In this document: positions 63,680 to 64,000 of the stretch, in pieces | How positions within the stretch are numbered: the stretch's first letter is position 1 | Layout of the letters: every line of letters starts with the position of its first letter | NCBI GenBank assembly: GCA_964057225.1 | Contig: OZ059895.1 | Coordinates: 6,138,001-6,202,000 of the forward strand | DNA: 64,000 nt | Source of the DNA: Auanema rhodensis | Taxonomy: Eukaryota; Nematoda; Chromadorea; Rhabditida; Rhabditidae | Direction of reading: 5' to 3' | Program-made: the position numbers and the translations under genes | The notes under the pieces: model-generated | What the model was told of the DNA's origin: nothing | Seen by the model: only the letters and a program-made list of their open reading frames with translations | Database searches by the model: none

Positions 63680-64000
63680 ATGCAAACCATAGACAATTTG
63701 AATGAATTTTGGTCTGATCCAGTAGTCAATTGGTTCGATTACTTTGTTAATCGATCAAAGTTTAATGAATTGCTCGAAGATACGAAGAAAAATAAAGGTT
63801 TTCATTGAAAATACACCATAAGGTAAATGCAATATTTAAAGATACAATCATATCTTTGGCTTTGCAATTTTGCGAACAAGCAAGTGTAACTGAGAAGGAA
63901 TATGATGTTATGGCTCAGAAATCTTTCCCAGCTGAAGATCTTCAGTTTATTCAGCGGAAATCCATCTGTCTATGGCTATGTTCCCTGTCCTGTTTAGCTT
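63680..64000 (+). CDS. start of an unidentified gene, cut by the window end
   Basis: Exon 1 reads MQTIDNLNEFWSDPVVNWFD ... FNELLEDTKKNKG, and a 47 bp GT-AG intron ends near 63840. The second exon continues in frame with DTIISLALQFCEQASVTEKE to the window edge. Coding composition and clean splice sites make it likely real, but I recognise no domain in this fragment. The plus strand places it 513 bp after the NDRG gene. Confidence 0.5.

Noticed and set aside
1-64000. tRNA, rRNA, SL RNA or CRISPR features
   Set aside because: I looked for B-box-like motifs, SL1 leader and 5S-type sequence and for spaced direct repeats. None was convincing by eye, though a covariance-model scan could still find a tRNA.

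Overview
This window is nematode nuclear DNA. It is AT-rich, with many short introns of roughly 45-60 bp, and it carries a nematode cuticle collagen, a patched-related (PTR) gene, an ERM-1 gene with the nematode-type start MSKKA, a U1 snRNA and a mariner remnant. Many genes have a splice-acceptor-like AG a few bases before the start codon, as expected for spliced-leader trans-splicing. The species cannot be named from sequence alone.

Layout: (1) 1-2.9 kb, plus strand: the 3' part of UTP14 followed 184 bp later by complete rpb-6. (2) 3.2-9.35 kb, minus: a PTR family gene with a sterol-sensing domain. (3) 9.4-13.1 kb: a gene-poor stretch with (GA/CT)n repeats and, at 11.85-12.91 kb, two inverted arms of about 160 bp enclosing an apparently intact U1 snRNA gene. 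(4) 13.1-19.1 kb, minus: mrps-15 and erm-1, the latter with two alternative first exons. (5) 19-25 kb: repeat-rich intergenic DNA. (6) 25.3-27.2 kb, minus: a leucine-rich-repeat membrane protein. (7) 31.5-34 kb, minus: a DHHC palmitoyltransferase. (8) 36.7-41.1 kb, minus: a FERM protein with a C-terminal membrane anchor. (9) 43.2-47.8 kb, minus: mfap-1 and, 213 bp downstream, a divergent Cys-loop receptor subunit. (10) 49.5-51.6 kb, plus: a secreted cysteine-synthase-like PLP protein. (11) 52.2-53.2 kb: a decayed mariner transposase and an orphan exon. (12) 53.3-57.4 kb, minus: a four-CUB protein resembling SOL-1. (13) 59.9-64 kb, plus: a cuticle collagen, an NDRG family protein, and the start of an unidentified gene.

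Most genes are housekeeping (snoRNP, RNA polymerase, mitoribosome, spliceosome) or cell-surface/cortex functions. They do not form one pathway. Two same-strand pairs, UTP14/rpb-6 and mfap-1/receptor, have operon-like spacing. The most unusual structure is the U1 gene inside a long inverted repeat. Exon joins were inferred by eye from GT-AG rules and protein family conservation, so individual splice sites may be off.
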